The notes below the pieces were generated by a model, which saw only the letters and a list, made by a program, of their open reading frames with translations, had not been told where the DNA came from and did not search any database. A stretch of DNA of 64,000 bases. It comes from Saccharopolyspora elongata. GTDB taxonomy: Bacteria > Actinomycetota > Actinomycetes > Mycobacteriales > Pseudonocardiaceae. The position numbers were made by a program, and so were the translations under genes. The stretch is taken from positions 1 to 64,000 of the forward strand of contig NZ_SMKW01000013.1 in assembly GCF_004348985.1 (NCBI RefSeq), given 5' to 3'. Positions 51,987 to 60,755 of the stretch are shown here, piece after piece. How positions within the stretch are numbered: the first letter of the stretch is position 1; each line of letters begins with the position of its first letter.

Positions 51987-54167
51987 GTGGGGAAGTCGAG
52001 GACCGTCAGGGTGGCGAGGTGGAGCGCGGAGCATCCGGTGCGCGCCCTGATCGGCTGGTTCGTATTCGTCGGACTCTGCCTCGGCGCGGGCGCGCTGGCC
52101 GGCACTAACAGCGCGACGGTGGCCGACCACTGGGTCGGCGAGGCGGGGCGCGCCGACGCGATGGCCGCATCCGGCGGCCTGCAGCGCAAACCGATCGAGC
52201 AGATCACCATCGCCGCCCGCTCCGGCCCGCTGGACCAGGCCCGCGCCGAGGCGGCGGCCGCCGAGGTGGCGAGCCTGATGCGGGCGTTGCCCGCGGTGGA
52301 AACCGTTGCGCCGCCGGTGCGTTCGGCGGACGGCGCGATGCTCCGGGTCGAAGTGACCATGAAGGGGCCCGACGAGGAGGCCGACAAGCAGATCGGTTCG
52401 CTGCTCGCGCTGACCGAGCAGGTGCAGCAGCGCCACCCGGCGTTGCTGGTGGCGGAGACCGGCAACGTCTCCACCAGCGCTGGAGTCGATCAGCAGCGCG
52501 GCGACGACCTCGCGCTGTCCGAGGCGATCACCCTGCCGGTCACGCTGATCACGCTGCTGGTCGTCTTCGGCTCGGTCCTGATGGCCGGGGTGCCGCTGCT
52601 GCTCGCCCTCTCGTCGATCGCGGCGGCCATGGGGCTGTCGATGCTGGTGTCGCACGTGGTGCCGGACGTGGGCGTGGGCAACAACATCATCCTGCTGATC
52701 GGCATGGCGGTCGGCGTCGACTACGTGCTGTTCTACCTCAAGCGGGAGCGGGAGGAGCGGGAGCGGGCGGACGGCCGGCTGGACTCGGCCGCGATCGTCG
52801 GGCTGGCGGCCGAGACCGCCGGTCGGACGGTGGTCGTCTCCGGCATCGCGGTGATCGTCTCCACCGCGACGCTCTACCTGGTCGCCGACGTGATCTTCTC
52901 GTCGCTGGCCACCGGCACGATCACCGTCGTGCTGGTCTCGGTGGTCAGCTCGGTCACCGCGCTGCCCGCGCTGCTGGTGGTCCTCGGCCGGCGCGCCGAG
53001 CGTCGCGCCAAGCCCGCGAAGCCCAAGAAGGTCCGAAGTGGACGGATCTGGGACGCGATGCTGCGACCGGCGGCGACGCGCCCGGTGCTCACGCTGTGCG
53101 TTTCGGCGGGGGTCCTGCTGCTGCTCTCGCTACCGGTGCTCGGCATGCAGATGCGGGTGCTCAACCAGGACAGCCACTCCCGGGAGATCCCCGCGATGCG
53201 GACCTTCGACCGGATGACGGCCGCCTTCCCCGAGCTGCGGACCAGGCACGACGTCGTCGTCCGCGCCGAACCGGCCGAAGCCGAGGCGGTCCGCGCCGCG
53301 CTGGTGGATCTCGGTCGGCGCGTCCAGGGCGATCCGCTGTTCATGGCTCCTGCGCCGCCGCAGACTTCGTGGGACGGGCGGGTGATCATGTTGCAGCTCC
53401 CGGTGCCGTTCAAGACGAGCTCGGCGGAGGCGGCCCGGTCGTTAACGCACCTCCGGTCCGACTACGTGCCCGCGGCCTTCCGCGCGCTGCCCGGGGTCGA
53501 GGTGGCGGTCAGCGGGGACGTCGCGCACGACGTCGACTACCTGGCCCACCAGAACGGCAAACTGCCGCTGGTGATCATCGCGTTGCTGGTGCTCACGTTC
53601 GCGGTGTCGGTGGTCGTCTTCCGCTCGGTGGTGATCGGGCTGGTCGGGGTCGCGCTGAACCTGCTGTCCGCGGCGGCGTCCATGGGCCTGCTGGTGATCT
53701 TCTTCCAGTACGGGCTGGCCTCGACGCTGTTCGGCTTCGATCCCAGCGCCACCAGCGCGATCGGTTCGCGGGTGCCGCTGTTCCTGTTCGTCATTCTCTT
53801 CGGGCTGTCGATGGACTACCAGATGTTCGTGGTGAGCCGGATCAGGGAGGCCGCGCTGTGCGGCGTCCCGGCCCGGCAGGCGGTCCTGCAGGGCGTCGGG
53901 CAGTCGGCGAAGGTCGTGACCAGCGCGGCGATCGTGATGGTCACGGTGTTCGCCACCTTCATGTTCCTGCACCTGGCGGAGATGAAGCAGATCGGCTTCA
54001 GCCTGGCGGTGGCGGTCCTGCTGGACGCCTTCGTGATCCGCGTCCTGATCCTCCCGGCCGCCCTGACCCTCCTGGGCCGGGCGACCTGGTGGCCGTCCCG
54101 CCTGGTGCACCGCACCGAACCGGAAACCACCCCGATCCCGGTCCGGCAGGCCGATCCGGTCGGCTGA
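51987..54167 (+). CDS. MMPL family RND transporter
   Basis: A 726-residue RND-superfamily transporter with 12 predicted membrane segments in two halves, each with a large outside loop (about residues 40-175 and 380-510). The proton-relay Asp-Tyr pairs are in GMAVGVDYVLFYLKRER and FGLSMDYQMFVVSRIRE. MMPL proteins export lipids or lipophilic compounds in actinobacteria. GTG 51987 follows GAGGAGCTGGGG. It is alone with its own operator; cargo unknown. Confidence 0.92.
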   Translation: MGKSRTVRVARWSAEHPVRALIGWFVFVGLCLGAGALAGTNSATVADHWVGEAGRADAMAASGGLQRKPIEQITIAARSGPLDQARAEAAAAEVASLMRALPAVETVAPPVRSADGAMLRVEVTMKGPDEEADKQIGSLLALTEQVQQRHPALLVAETGNVSTSAGVDQQRGDDLALSEAITLPVTLITLLVVFGSVLMAGVPLLLALSSIAAAMGLSMLVSHVVPDVGVGNNIILLIGMAVGVDYVLFYLKREREERERADGRLDSAAIVGLAAETAGRTVVVSGIAVIVSTATLYLVADVIFSSLATGTITVVLVSVVSSVTALPALLVVLGRRAERRAKPAKPKKVRSGRIWDAMLRPAATRPVLTLCVSAGVLLLLSLPVLGMQMRVLNQDSHSREIPAMRTFDRMTAAFPELRTRHDVVVRAEPAEAEAVRAALVDLGRRVQGDPLFMAPAPPQTSWDGRVIMLQLPVPFKTSSAEAARSLTHLRSDYVPAAFRALPGVEVAVSGDVAHDVDYLAHQNGKLPLVIIALLVLTFAVSVVVFRSVVIGLVGVALNLLSAAASMGLLVIFFQYGLASTLFGFDPSATSAIGSRVPLFLFVILFGLSMDYQMFVVSRIREAALCGVPARQAVLQGVGQSAKVVTSAAIVMVTVFATFMFLHLAEMKQIGFSLAVAVLLDAFVIRVLILPAALTLLGRATWWPSRLVHRTEPETTPIPVRQADPVG

Positions 54168-54172
54168 CGAAC

Positions 54173-54220
54173 GCTCGTGAGCACTTCGGATCGCTATGAC
54201 GCTCCAAAGTGCTCACGAGC
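54173..54220. terminator. CTATAG-family hairpin copy 5 (core TCGCTATGACGC)
   Basis: GCTCGTGAGCACTT (54173-54186) pairs with AAGTGCTCACGAGC (54207-54220). It starts 6 nt after the mmpL stop and ends 7 nt before the gntR stop: a convergent terminator. Confidence 0.78.
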
Positions 54221-54226
54221 CGGTGC

Positions 54227-54910
54227 TCACGGTTCCGGGCGGACGTAGGAGAGGATCTTCGCGAGGTGGTTCCGGGCGGCCCGGCCCGCGGCCTCGGGGT
54301 CGCCGGCCCGGATCGCATCGGCGATCTCCTGGTGCTCGTGCTGGTCCACCGGTCGTTGCGCGTCGGATTCCCGCATCAGGCCCAGCATGTCGAGCATCGC
54401 CTCGCGGACGCGCTCGGCCAGGGAATCGAACAGGCCGGTGATGATCGTGTTGTGCGCCGCCTCGGCGATCGCGCGGTGGAACGCGAGGTCGGCGTCCACG
54501 AACTCCTCCGGCGTGGCGTTCTGGAGCGCCTCGCGCCGGGTGGCCGCCGCCGTGATCGCGGCGAGGTCCTCGTCGGTGCGCTTCGCGGCCGCGAGGCGGG
54601 CGGCTTCCACCTCCACCGCGATGCGGCCCTCCGCCACGTCCGAGATCACCGCCTTGCGGACGGTCGTGGCCCAGTCCTCGACGGGATCGGTCCGGATGAC
54701 GTAGACGCCGGAGCCGTGGCGGGATTCGAGCAGCCCGCGGCCGGCGAGCTCGCGGACCGCCTCCCGGACCGTCGACCGGCCGACTCCGAACTCGGCGGCG
54801 AGGGAGGTCTCGCTGGGGATCTTCTCGCCGACCGGCCAGTCGCCGGAACCGATGCGCCGCAACATCGCCTCGGTGGCCTGCTCCGACAGCGGGTATCGAC
54901 GCAGCGACAC
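54227..54910 (-). CDS. FadR-type GntR family regulator
   Basis: A 227-residue GntR regulator of the FadR (FCD) subfamily: winged helix with IPSETSLAAEFGVGRSTVRE at about residues 31-50, ELAGRGLLESRHGSGVYV wing, then an all-helical FCD domain with metal ligands in DADLAFHRAIAEAAHN and DQHEHQEIADAI. It binds a small acid through a metal. It is divergent from leuA, with its likely site in that promoter. GTG 54910 follows GGGAGG. Confidence 0.92.
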   Translation of the reverse strand: MSLRRYPLSEQATEAMLRRIGSGDWPVGEKIPSETSLAAEFGVGRSTVREAVRELAGRGLLESRHGSGVYVIRTDPVEDWATTVRKAVISDVAEGRIAVEVEAARLAAAKRTDEDLAAITAAATRREALQNATPEEFVDADLAFHRAIAEAAHNTIITGLFDSLAERVREAMLDMLGLMRESDAQRPVDQHEHQEIADAIRAGDPEAAGRAARNHLAKILSYVRPEP

Positions 54911-54928
54911 GAACAGCCTCCCGAATTA

Positions 54929-54962
54929 TCAGGTTGTCTGAGGACCTGACGTATTGTACGTT
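54929..54962 (+). promoter_or_regulatory. leuA promoter overlapped by a GntR-type operator
   Basis: -35 TTGTCT (54934-54939), 17 bp, -10 TACGTT (54957-54962). The dyad TCAGGT-9 nt-ACCTGA (54929-54949) covers the -35 box. The -10 box ends 7 nt before the leader-peptide ATG. The FadR-type regulator encoded divergently is the natural candidate to bind. Confidence 0.7.
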
Positions 54963-54969
54963 GCCTGCC

Positions 54970-55014
54970 ATGTGGTTGGGAGCTCGCGGCCTTAGCGGCC
55001 GCGGCAGGGGCTGA
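54970..55014 (+). CDS. leuA leader peptide (14 residues)
   Basis: A 14-codon frame [14 protein letters not shown] then TGA. It begins exactly where transcription should start, so the mRNA is leaderless. It has two Leu codons, TTG (54976-54978) and CTT (54991-54993), both rare in this GC-rich DNA. Such leader peptides sense Leu-tRNA supply in front of leuA in actinobacteria. The second Leu codon lies at the base of the first leader hairpin. Confidence 0.6.
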   Translation: MWLGARGLSGRGRG

Positions 55015-55040
55015 CCGGACCGGCGCCCCCTGTCGCGGGG
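54985..55040 (+). promoter_or_regulatory. Alternative hairpins of the leuA leader (attenuator candidate)
   Basis: Hairpin A: CGCGGCC (54985-54991) with GGCCGCG (54997-55003). Hairpin B: CGCGGCAGGGG (55000-55010) with CCCCTGTCGCG (55027-55037). They share 55000-55003, so they exclude each other. A third, CCCC (55027-55030) with GGGG (55037-55040), competes with B. No T-run follows. The exact logic is not clear. Confidence 0.55.
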
Positions 55041-55085
55041 TGTTGCCGCGCGCCGGTGGAGACCGTCCGAACCCGGAAGGCAGAC

Positions 55086-56801
55086 ATGACCTCCCAACAC
55101 ATCCCCGCGCGCTGGAACCCGCAGCAGCCGTCGGGAATGCCGCACCACCGCTACCGGAGCGCGTTCGACCGCATCACCGTCCCCGAGGTCGACCGGACCT
55201 GGCCGCGGAACCGCATCACGCAGGCGCCGCTGTGGGTTCCCGTCGACCTGCGCGACGGCAACCAGGCGCTGGCCGAACCGATGGATCCGGCGCGCAAGCG
55301 GCGCTTCTACGAGATGATGCTCTCGATCGGGTACAAGGAGATCGAGGTCGGATATCCGTCCGCATCCCAGACCGACTTCGATTTCGTCCGGCTGCTGGCG
55401 GAAGCGGACCTGGTGCCCGACGACGTCACCGTCGCGGTGTTCACCCCGGCTCGCCGGGATCTGATCGAGCGCACCTTCGAATCGATCGCCGGTCTGGACC
55501 GGGTCGTCGTCCACATGTACACCCCGACCGCGCCGCTGTGGCGGGACGCGGTGCTGCGCACCGGGCGGGACGACCTGCGCGAGCTGATCCGGAAGGCCGG
55601 CGAGGACGTGCTCCGCCGCGGTGGGGACCGGCCGGGGATCCGGTACGAGTTCTCCCCGGAGGTCTTCAACCTGACCGAACCGGACTTCGCGATCGAGATC
55701 TGCAACATGATGATCGACCTGTGGGACGCGAGCGCCGACCGCCCGGTGATCATCAACCTGCCCGCGACGGTCGAGGCCGCGACGCCGAACGTGTACGCCG
55801 ACCAGATCGAGCACCTGAGCGGCAACCTCGACCGGCGCGACGACGTGATCCTGTCGGTGCACCCGCACAACGACCGGGGCACCGGGGTCGCGTGCGCGGA
55901 GCTGGCGGTGCTCGCCGGTGCGCAGCGCGTCGAGGGCTGCCTGTTCGGCAACGGCGAGCGGACCGGGAACGTCGACCTGATCACGCTCGCGTTGAACCTG
56001 TACTCGCAGGGCGTCGACCCGATGATCGACCTGTCGGACATCGATTCTGTCCGGGACACCGTCGTGCACTGCAACCGGATAGGCGTCCACGAGCGGCACC
56101 CGTACGTCGGCGAGTACGTCTACACCGCGTTCTCGGGGACGCACCAGGACGCGATCCGGAAGGGGTTCCAGCGGCACGCGCTGGGTGCGCGGGAGAGCGG
56201 AGTCCCGGAGTCCCAGGCGCGCTGGGAGGTTCCGTACCTGCCGATCGATCCGCACGACGTCGGCCGGGACTACGAGGCGGTGATCCGGGTGAACAGCCAG
56301 TCCGGCAAGGGCGGCATCGCCTACCTCATGCAGACCGAGCACGGGCTGGACCTGCCGCGCGGGTTGCAGGCGGAATTCGCGCAGGTGGTCCAGCGGCACA
56401 CCGACGAGACCGGCGCGGAGGCGGACGCGGCCACGCTGTGGAAGCTGTTCTCCGCGGCATATCTGGAGAATCCGGACCCGTCGATCGCGTTGACGGGCTG
56501 GTCGGTGAGCCACGGGCCGTCGGGTGACCGGCTGACCGCGACGCTGGCGGTCGGCGGCGAGGCCACGACGCACGAGGTGACCGCGGAAGGCGCCGTGTCC
56601 GCGCTGGTGCAGGTGCTGGAGGAGCACGATCGGACGGTGGACATCGTGAACCTCGTCCAGCAGTCGATCGAGGCGGGACGCTCGGCGCGCGCCGCGACGT
56701 ACCTGGAGTACCGCACGGCGGAGGGCACTGCGTGGGCGGTCGGGATCGATGTCTCGGTCATCGCGTCGAGCTTGCGCGCCGTGATTGCGGCCGCGGGCTG
56801 A
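55086..56801 (+). CDS. leuA: 2-isopropylmalate synthase
   Basis: A 571-residue enzyme that joins acetyl-CoA and 2-ketoisovalerate, the first step of leucine synthesis. The TIM barrel has [16 protein letters not shown] near residue 52 and the metal site [16 protein letters not shown]-terminal regulatory domain (about 440-571) binds leucine for feedback. The family has the long actinobacterial type (about 570-640). ATG 55086 follows GGAAGG. Its leader and GntR-type operator suggest control by leucine and by another signal. Confidence 0.93.
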   Translation: MTSQHIPARWNPQQPSGMPHHRYRSAFDRITVPEVDRTWPRNRITQAPLWVPVDLRDGNQALAEPMDPARKRRFYEMMLSIGYKEIEVGYPSASQTDFDFVRLLAEADLVPDDVTVAVFTPARRDLIERTFESIAGLDRVVVHMYTPTAPLWRDAVLRTGRDDLRELIRKAGEDVLRRGGDRPGIRYEFSPEVFNLTEPDFAIEICNMMIDLWDASADRPVIINLPATVEAATPNVYADQIEHLSGNLDRRDDVILSVHPHNDRGTGVACAELAVLAGAQRVEGCLFGNGERTGNVDLITLALNLYSQGVDPMIDLSDIDSVRDTVVHCNRIGVHERHPYVGEYVYTAFSGTHQDAIRKGFQRHALGARESGVPESQARWEVPYLPIDPHDVGRDYEAVIRVNSQSGKGGIAYLMQTEHGLDLPRGLQAEFAQVVQRHTDETGAEADAATLWKLFSAAYLENPDPSIALTGWSVSHGPSGDRLTATLAVGGEATTHEVTAEGAVSALVQVLEEHDRTVDIVNLVQQSIEAGRSARAATYLEYRTAEGTAWAVGIDVSVIASSLRAVIAAAG

Positions 56802-56829
56802 AGCCTTGCATCGTGAGCTGGTGCGGGGT

Positions 56830-56873
56830 CCGTGTGTGTTTTGTGCTGCCATAGCAGCACAAAACACACACGG
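56830..56873. terminator. CTATAG-family hairpin copy 6 (core GCCATAGC, perfect 20-bp stem)
   Basis: CCGTGTGTGTTTTGTGCTGC (56830-56849), loop CATA, then its exact complement to 56873. It starts 29 nt after the leuA stop and sits at the end of the decayed FAD gene on the other strand. Confidence 0.8.
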
Positions 56874-56874
56874 G

Positions 56875-57088
56875 TCACAGGCTGGCGTAGATGTCGCGGT
56901 ACAGCCGCAGGGCCCGGGCTTCGAGGTCCGCCGGGTCCTGACCGGGCGAAGCGGTCCGGACGGAGGCCGTCCAGGCCGGGGAAGCTCGACGGCTTGTCGC
57001 ACATGAGCTCCACCAGCCCGCGAGCCAGCTGAGCCGCGATCGATGCGCCGACGATGCCCGCACCGATGACCACGATCTTCCTTGCCAT
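56875..57088 (-). pseudogene. FAD-dependent oxidoreductase with large internal deletion
   Basis: Starts ATG with ARKIVVIGAGIVGASIAAQL, a perfect dinucleotide-binding GxGxxG motif, then joins at once to LMCDKPSSFPGLDGLRPDRF, which is C-terminal in these enzymes. The end DLEARALRLYRDIYASL is in another frame, one base shifted. About 300 residues between the ends are gone. It is a DAO-family (glycine oxidase-like) gene destroyed by deletion plus a frameshift. Confidence 0.7.
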
Positions 57089-57109
57089 GGCGACGAACCT
57101 ACGTGGTCC

Positions 57110-58036
57110 TCAAGAGATTTCGAGGACCGCCTTGCCGTGCAGGGCCCGGCCGAGCAGCGCCTCGATCGCTTCCGGGGCGCGGTCCCATGCGCCGCGCCAG
57201 GACACCTGCGGATCGAGGTCGCCGGTCGCGATGCGCTCGGCCAGCCAGGTCAGGTCGGGTGCCAGGCCGGTGCAGCGGAGGAGGAAGAACGTGGCGATCG
57301 TGCGGTCGTGCCGCTCCGGAGCGCCGAAGAGCGCGCCGAACGGGAAGTCCTCGCCCTTGCCGGTGATGTGCCCGACCGCCACCAGCGTGCCGCCCTCGGC
57401 GAGCCGGTCGTGGGCGGCCACCAGCTGCTCGCCGCCGACCAGGTCGACCACACCGTCCACTGTGGCCGATTCGGCCGGGTTGGACACCACCTCGTGCGCG
57501 CCGAGCGCGCGCAACCCGTCACCGTGCGCGGCCGGATTCCCGGTGGAGGCGGTGACGTGCGCGCCGCCCATCCGCGCCAGCTGCACGGCATATCGCCCGG
57601 TCCCGCCGGTGGCACCGGTGACCAGCACCCGCTTGCCGAGGATCGGCCCGATCCGGTGCAGCGCGCGCAACGCGCTCGCGCCGGCCACCGGAACGGTGCT
57701 GATCGCGCCGAGGTCGGCGCCCTGCGGGACGGTGCCGATCAGGTGGGTGTCGACGGCTCGGAGTTCGGCCCACGCGCCGTCCGGGGCCAGGGTGACGACC
57801 GGCGTGCCTTCGGCCGGGCCGGAGCCGTCGGCCGCCGCGCGCTCGACGACTCCCGCCGCGTCCCAGCCGAGAACGCTGCCGTCCGGGGATTCCTCCAGGA
57901 TGTGCCGCACTTCGCCGTAGTTCAGGGAGGTCGCCGTGACCCGCACCAGCGCCTGGTTCGGGGCGGGAACGGGGTCCGGGGCCTGGCCGAGGCGGAGGCC
58001 GCCGGGTGCCGAGCGGTCGACGAGCAGTGCGCGCAT
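57110..58036 (-). CDS. Zinc-type alcohol dehydrogenase-like quinone oxidoreductase
   Basis: A 308-residue medium-chain dehydrogenase/reductase without structural zinc. NADPH motif [20 protein letters not shown] in the middle; the N-terminal substrate half starts [27 protein letters not shown] follows. These enzymes reduce quinones or enones. ATG 58036 follows GAGGAA; an upstream in-frame start at 58084 overlaps the operator. It is divergent from tetR with a strong dyad between. Confidence 0.88.
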   Translation of the reverse strand: MRALLVDRSAPGGLRLGQAPDPVPAPNQALVRVTATSLNYGEVRHILEESPDGSVLGWDAAGVVERAAADGSGPAEGTPVVTLAPDGAWAELRAVDTHLIGTVPQGADLGAISTVPVAGASALRALHRIGPILGKRVLVTGATGGTGRYAVQLARMGGAHVTASTGNPAAHGDGLRALGAHEVVSNPAESATVDGVVDLVGGEQLVAAHDRLAEGGTLVAVGHITGKGEDFPFGALFGAPERHDRTIATFFLLRCTGLAPDLTWLAERIATGDLDPQVSWRGAWDRAPEAIEALLGRALHGKAVLEIS

Positions 58037-58060
58037 GGTTCCTCGCATGAGTGTGATCCA

Positions 58061-58118
58061 GTAACTTATGTAACTGAGTACCATAAGTTACCGAGTGACA
58101 CTAGGGCTCGGGTAATCT
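58061..58118. promoter_or_regulatory. TetR operator and leaderless tetR promoter
   Basis: GTAACTTATG (58061-58070) and CATAAGTTAC (58082-58091) are perfect complements 11 nt apart, in AT-rich DNA between divergent genes. The tetR -10 box TAATCT (58113-58118) ends 7 nt before the ATG, so the mRNA is leaderless. Confidence 0.82.
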
Positions 58119-58125
58119 GTCCGCG

Positions 58126-58770
58126 ATGAGCGCCCCGTCCCGCCCCGTCTCGCTGCGCGAGCGCAAGAAGCTGCGCACCCGGCAGGCGATGATCGACACC
58201 GCCCTGGCGAAGTTCACCGAGCAGGGCTTCGACGCCACGACGGTCGATGAGCTGTGCGAGGCGGTCGAGGTCTCCAAGACCACGTTCTTCCGCTACTTCG
58301 GCTGCAAGGAAGACGTGGCGCTGGCACCGACCGAAGACCTCTGGGCGGAGTTCCTGGCCGACCTCGGAACCCGCGAGCCGGACGACCGCCCGCTGCTGGA
58401 GGTCGCGCAGGACGCGTTGCTCGCGGCGCTGCAGCGGATGCCTGCCGAAGGCTGGGCGGAGCGGGTGCTGCTCAGCAGGCGGCTGGCCGCCGCGACGCCG
58501 TCGATGGACGCGCACGGCCTGCAGTTCTGCGGCCGGACCACCCGTTCCGCGATGGAGACCCTGCACCGCCGGTTCGGGCTGCCCGATCAGGCCGACGTGC
58601 GCGCCCGCCTGGTGATGGACCTGCTGGTCGCCGCGTTCCACTGCGCGATGGAGATGTGGCTGGCGCGGGAGGATTCGCACACCCGCGACGACCTGGTCGA
58701 CTGCGCCCGGCGCGCCTTCGCCGCGATCCCGGGCGTCCTCACGCTGTCGCCGGGCGAGTGGCGCTCGTGA
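58126..58770 (+). CDS. TetR family regulator
   Basis: A 214-residue TetR-type repressor: AMIDTALAKFTEQGFDATTV and LCEAVEVSKTTFFRYFGCKE give the N-terminal helix-turn-helix; the ligand domain is helical. It is divergent from the quinone oxidoreductase gene, with the operator in between. The most likely role is to repress that gene and itself until a reactive compound binds. Confidence 0.92.
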   Translation: MSAPSRPVSLRERKKLRTRQAMIDTALAKFTEQGFDATTVDELCEAVEVSKTTFFRYFGCKEDVALAPTEDLWAEFLADLGTREPDDRPLLEVAQDALLAALQRMPAEGWAERVLLSRRLAAATPSMDAHGLQFCGRTTRSAMETLHRRFGLPDQADVRARLVMDLLVAAFHCAMEMWLAREDSHTRDDLVDCARRAFAAIPGVLTLSPGEWRS

Positions 58771-58779
58771 ACGAGCGGG

Positions 58780-59634
58780 TCAGCCGGAGACCGCCCGGAG
58801 GGCGCCGGGCTGGCGGCCGTCGAGGCGGTCGAGCGCCGCGGAGGTCGCTTCGTCGGCCGGCAGGTAGATGATCATCCGCTGGTCGACGTCCGGCAGTTCC
58901 ACGATCTCGAAGCCCAGCACCAGCTCGCCGACCTCGGGATGCACCCAGCGCTCCGCGCCGGTGCGTTGGAGCACGGCGGCGGGCGTCTCGAACCGGCTGG
59001 TGAAGGACGCGCCGGCGGCATCGGTCAGCTCCGCGGCGAGGTCCGCGGAGTGCGGGTCGTCGACGCGGAACCCGAGCTTCAGGACGTTGGCGAGGCCGTC
59101 GGCGATGCGCGCCCACTCGGGATGCGCGACGCGGGCGCGGTCGTCGGTGAACACGTAGCGCAGCAGGTTCGGCGCATCGGCGTCCAGGACGCCGAGCGGC
59201 CCCGCCAGCCGCCGGTAGCCACCGGTGCACGCGAGCACGTCGCAGACCCGGTTGATCACCAGTGCCGGGCCGGGTTCGAGCCGGTCGAGGATCGCCTGCA
59301 CGTTCGGGCGCACGGCCTGGCCGGGCGGCTCGGCCACCCGCGGGCACAGCGCGGTCGGCTTGTCGTGGCCGAGGATCAGCCACAGCTGCTCGCGATCATC
59401 GGTGGACAGCAGCAGGGCGTCGACGATGGCGCCCAGCACCTCGGGGGACGGGTGGCGGTCCCGGCCCTGCTCCAGCCTGGTGAGGTACTCGACGCTGATC
59501 CCGGCGATCGTGGTCAGTTCGGCGCGCCGCAGCCCGGGCGTCCGCCGGCGGGGTCCGGTGGGCAGGCCCACCTCGGCCGGGGTGATGGCCTCCCGCCGGG
59601 CGCGCAGGAAGGCCCCGAACTCGTTGTCGCGCAC
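58780..59634 (-). CDS. XRE family regulator with MmyB-like ligand domain
   Basis: A 284-residue regulator. The N-terminal helix-turn-helix has RRTPGLRRAELTTIAGISVE and YLTRLEQGRDRHPSPEVLGA; the C-terminal MmyB-like PAS-type domain has VINRVCDVLACTGGYRRLAG. It binds small hydrophobic ligands in this family. It is divergent from yceI. GTG 59634 is the start; the gene overlaps nothing and converges with tetR. Confidence 0.9.
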   Translation of the reverse strand: MRDNEFGAFLRARREAITPAEVGLPTGPRRRTPGLRRAELTTIAGISVEYLTRLEQGRDRHPSPEVLGAIVDALLLSTDDREQLWLILGHDKPTALCPRVAEPPGQAVRPNVQAILDRLEPGPALVINRVCDVLACTGGYRRLAGPLGVLDADAPNLLRYVFTDDRARVAHPEWARIADGLANVLKLGFRVDDPHSADLAAELTDAAGASFTSRFETPAAVLQRTGAERWVHPEVGELVLGFEIVELPDVDQRMIIYLPADEATSAALDRLDGRQPGALRAVSG

Positions 59635-59676
59635 GATCGGAACCTACCTGCCTGCGGCGCGCTGGTGGTGGCCCTG

Positions 59677-59706
59677 GGAGGGACAGTCTCAGCGCGGTCT
59701 CCCTCC
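59677..59706. promoter_or_regulatory. Dyad between XRE regulator and yceI
   Basis: GGAGGGA (59677-59683) and TCCCTCC (59700-59706) are complements 16 nt apart, 28 nt before the yceI start. Candidate XRE operator. Confidence 0.5.
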
Positions 59707-59734
59707 GCGACGGTGAGCCGGGCAGGTTCGAGCC

Positions 59735-60277
59735 ATGACGACTGAAACGACCGCACTGCCCCTGAAGACCGGCCGCTGGGCGCTGGACCCGCTGCACTCC
59801 TCGGTCGGCTTCGCGATCCGCCACCTCGGGGTTTCGAAGGTGCGGGGCCGCTTCGCCGAGGTCGACGCCGAGCTGGTGGTCGGCGGGACGCTCGACGGCA
59901 GCGCGATCAACGCCACTGTCGCCGTCGCGTCCATCGACACCGGCAACGCCGACCGCGACGCGCACGTCCTCGCCCCCGACCTGCTCGACGTCGAGAAGCC
60001 CCCGACGCTGGCCTTCCGCTCCACCCGGCTGAGCGGCGAAGGCGAGGACTGGACCCTCGAAGGGGAACTGACCATCGGCGAGGTGACCAGGCCGATCGCC
60101 TTCGACGTCGAGTTCGGCGGCGTGCAGGACCTCCCCGACGGCAGCCGGCACGCCGGGTTCGAGGCCAACGGCGAGATCCGCCGCCGCGACTACGGCATCA
60201 ACTTCGGTCCCGGCGAGGCGCTGCTCGGCGACGTGGTGAAGATCCAGCTCGACGTCCAGTTCGTCGAGCCGAAGTGA
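59735..60277 (+). CDS. YceI family lipid-binding protein
   Basis: A 180-residue YceI (lipocalin-like) barrel: GRWALDPLHSSVGFAIRHLG at about residues 13-32, KVRGRFAEVDAEL, FRSTRLSGEGEDWTLEGELT and RRRDYGINFG near the end are all family marks. It binds isoprenoid-type lipids in a long pocket. There is no signal peptide, so it is cytoplasmic. It is probably under the divergent XRE regulator. Confidence 0.93.
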   Translation: MTTETTALPLKTGRWALDPLHSSVGFAIRHLGVSKVRGRFAEVDAELVVGGTLDGSAINATVAVASIDTGNADRDAHVLAPDLLDVEKPPTLAFRSTRLSGEGEDWTLEGELTIGEVTRPIAFDVEFGGVQDLPDGSRHAGFEANGEIRRRDYGINFGPGEALLGDVVKIQLDVQFVEPK

Positions 60278-60283
60278 CCGGGC

Positions 60284-60314
60284 GCGAGCCTTCCGGGCGG
60301 CCCGGGAGGCTCGC
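60284..60314 (+). terminator. Hairpin after yceI
   Basis: GCGAGCCTTCCGGG, loop CGG, CCCGGGAGGCTCGC: a 14-bp stem with one G-T pair, 7 nt after the yceI stop. No T-run follows. Confidence 0.72.
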
Positions 60315-60755
60315 GGTCGCGCACCCGGCGGCAGGGTCCGCTACCCGCACCGCCGCGCGGGCCCGTTTCTAACTCGATCGAGCGACTGCCAGTCGGGTGG
60401 TGTGCCGACCGGGGAGGTGACCGGGCGGAACGGACGCGCCCGGCACCCTCCGTGGTCGGGTGAAGGGGCTTCGGGTCCGGGCCACGCGCCGTTCACCGGG
60501 ACTTGCGACCACTGTGGACGCTCGGTGTCGGCGGCGATTCCTTGTGGTGGATTCGCCGACACCTGCGTGCGGGACACCGCGAATAGCCCATCTTTCATGC
60601 CATTGAGCCAGTTCCCAATGCATTTCCGTCGCAGTTCGGCTCCAATCTTGCCCGGAACCGCTCGCCTGCCGGATTCGAATGACCGGCGATCAGGTGCGGA
60701 ATTCGGCCCGGCCGCCGCGTGAATACCGCGGCGGCGGGAGGAGTGGAAAAGCGCA
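60315..60755. other. Long leader/intergenic region before the M23 peptidase
   Basis: No credible gene. Structures: GTGTCGGC (near 60522) with GCCGACAC (near 60554) around GGCGATTCC, and GCCGCCGCG (60711-60719) with CGCGGCGGC (60727-60735), which ends directly at the ribosome-binding site GGGAGGAG. A CCACTGTGG palindrome lies at 60509-60517. I looked for a c-di-AMP riboswitch, common before actinobacterial wall hydrolases, and did not find its conserved boxes. Confidence 0.5.

Noticed and set aside
60315-60755. c-di-AMP (ydaO-type) riboswitch before the M23 peptidase
   Set aside because: Such riboswitches are common before actinobacterial wall hydrolases, but the conserved GGGTGAATCC and CCGACAGCTAACC boxes are missing.
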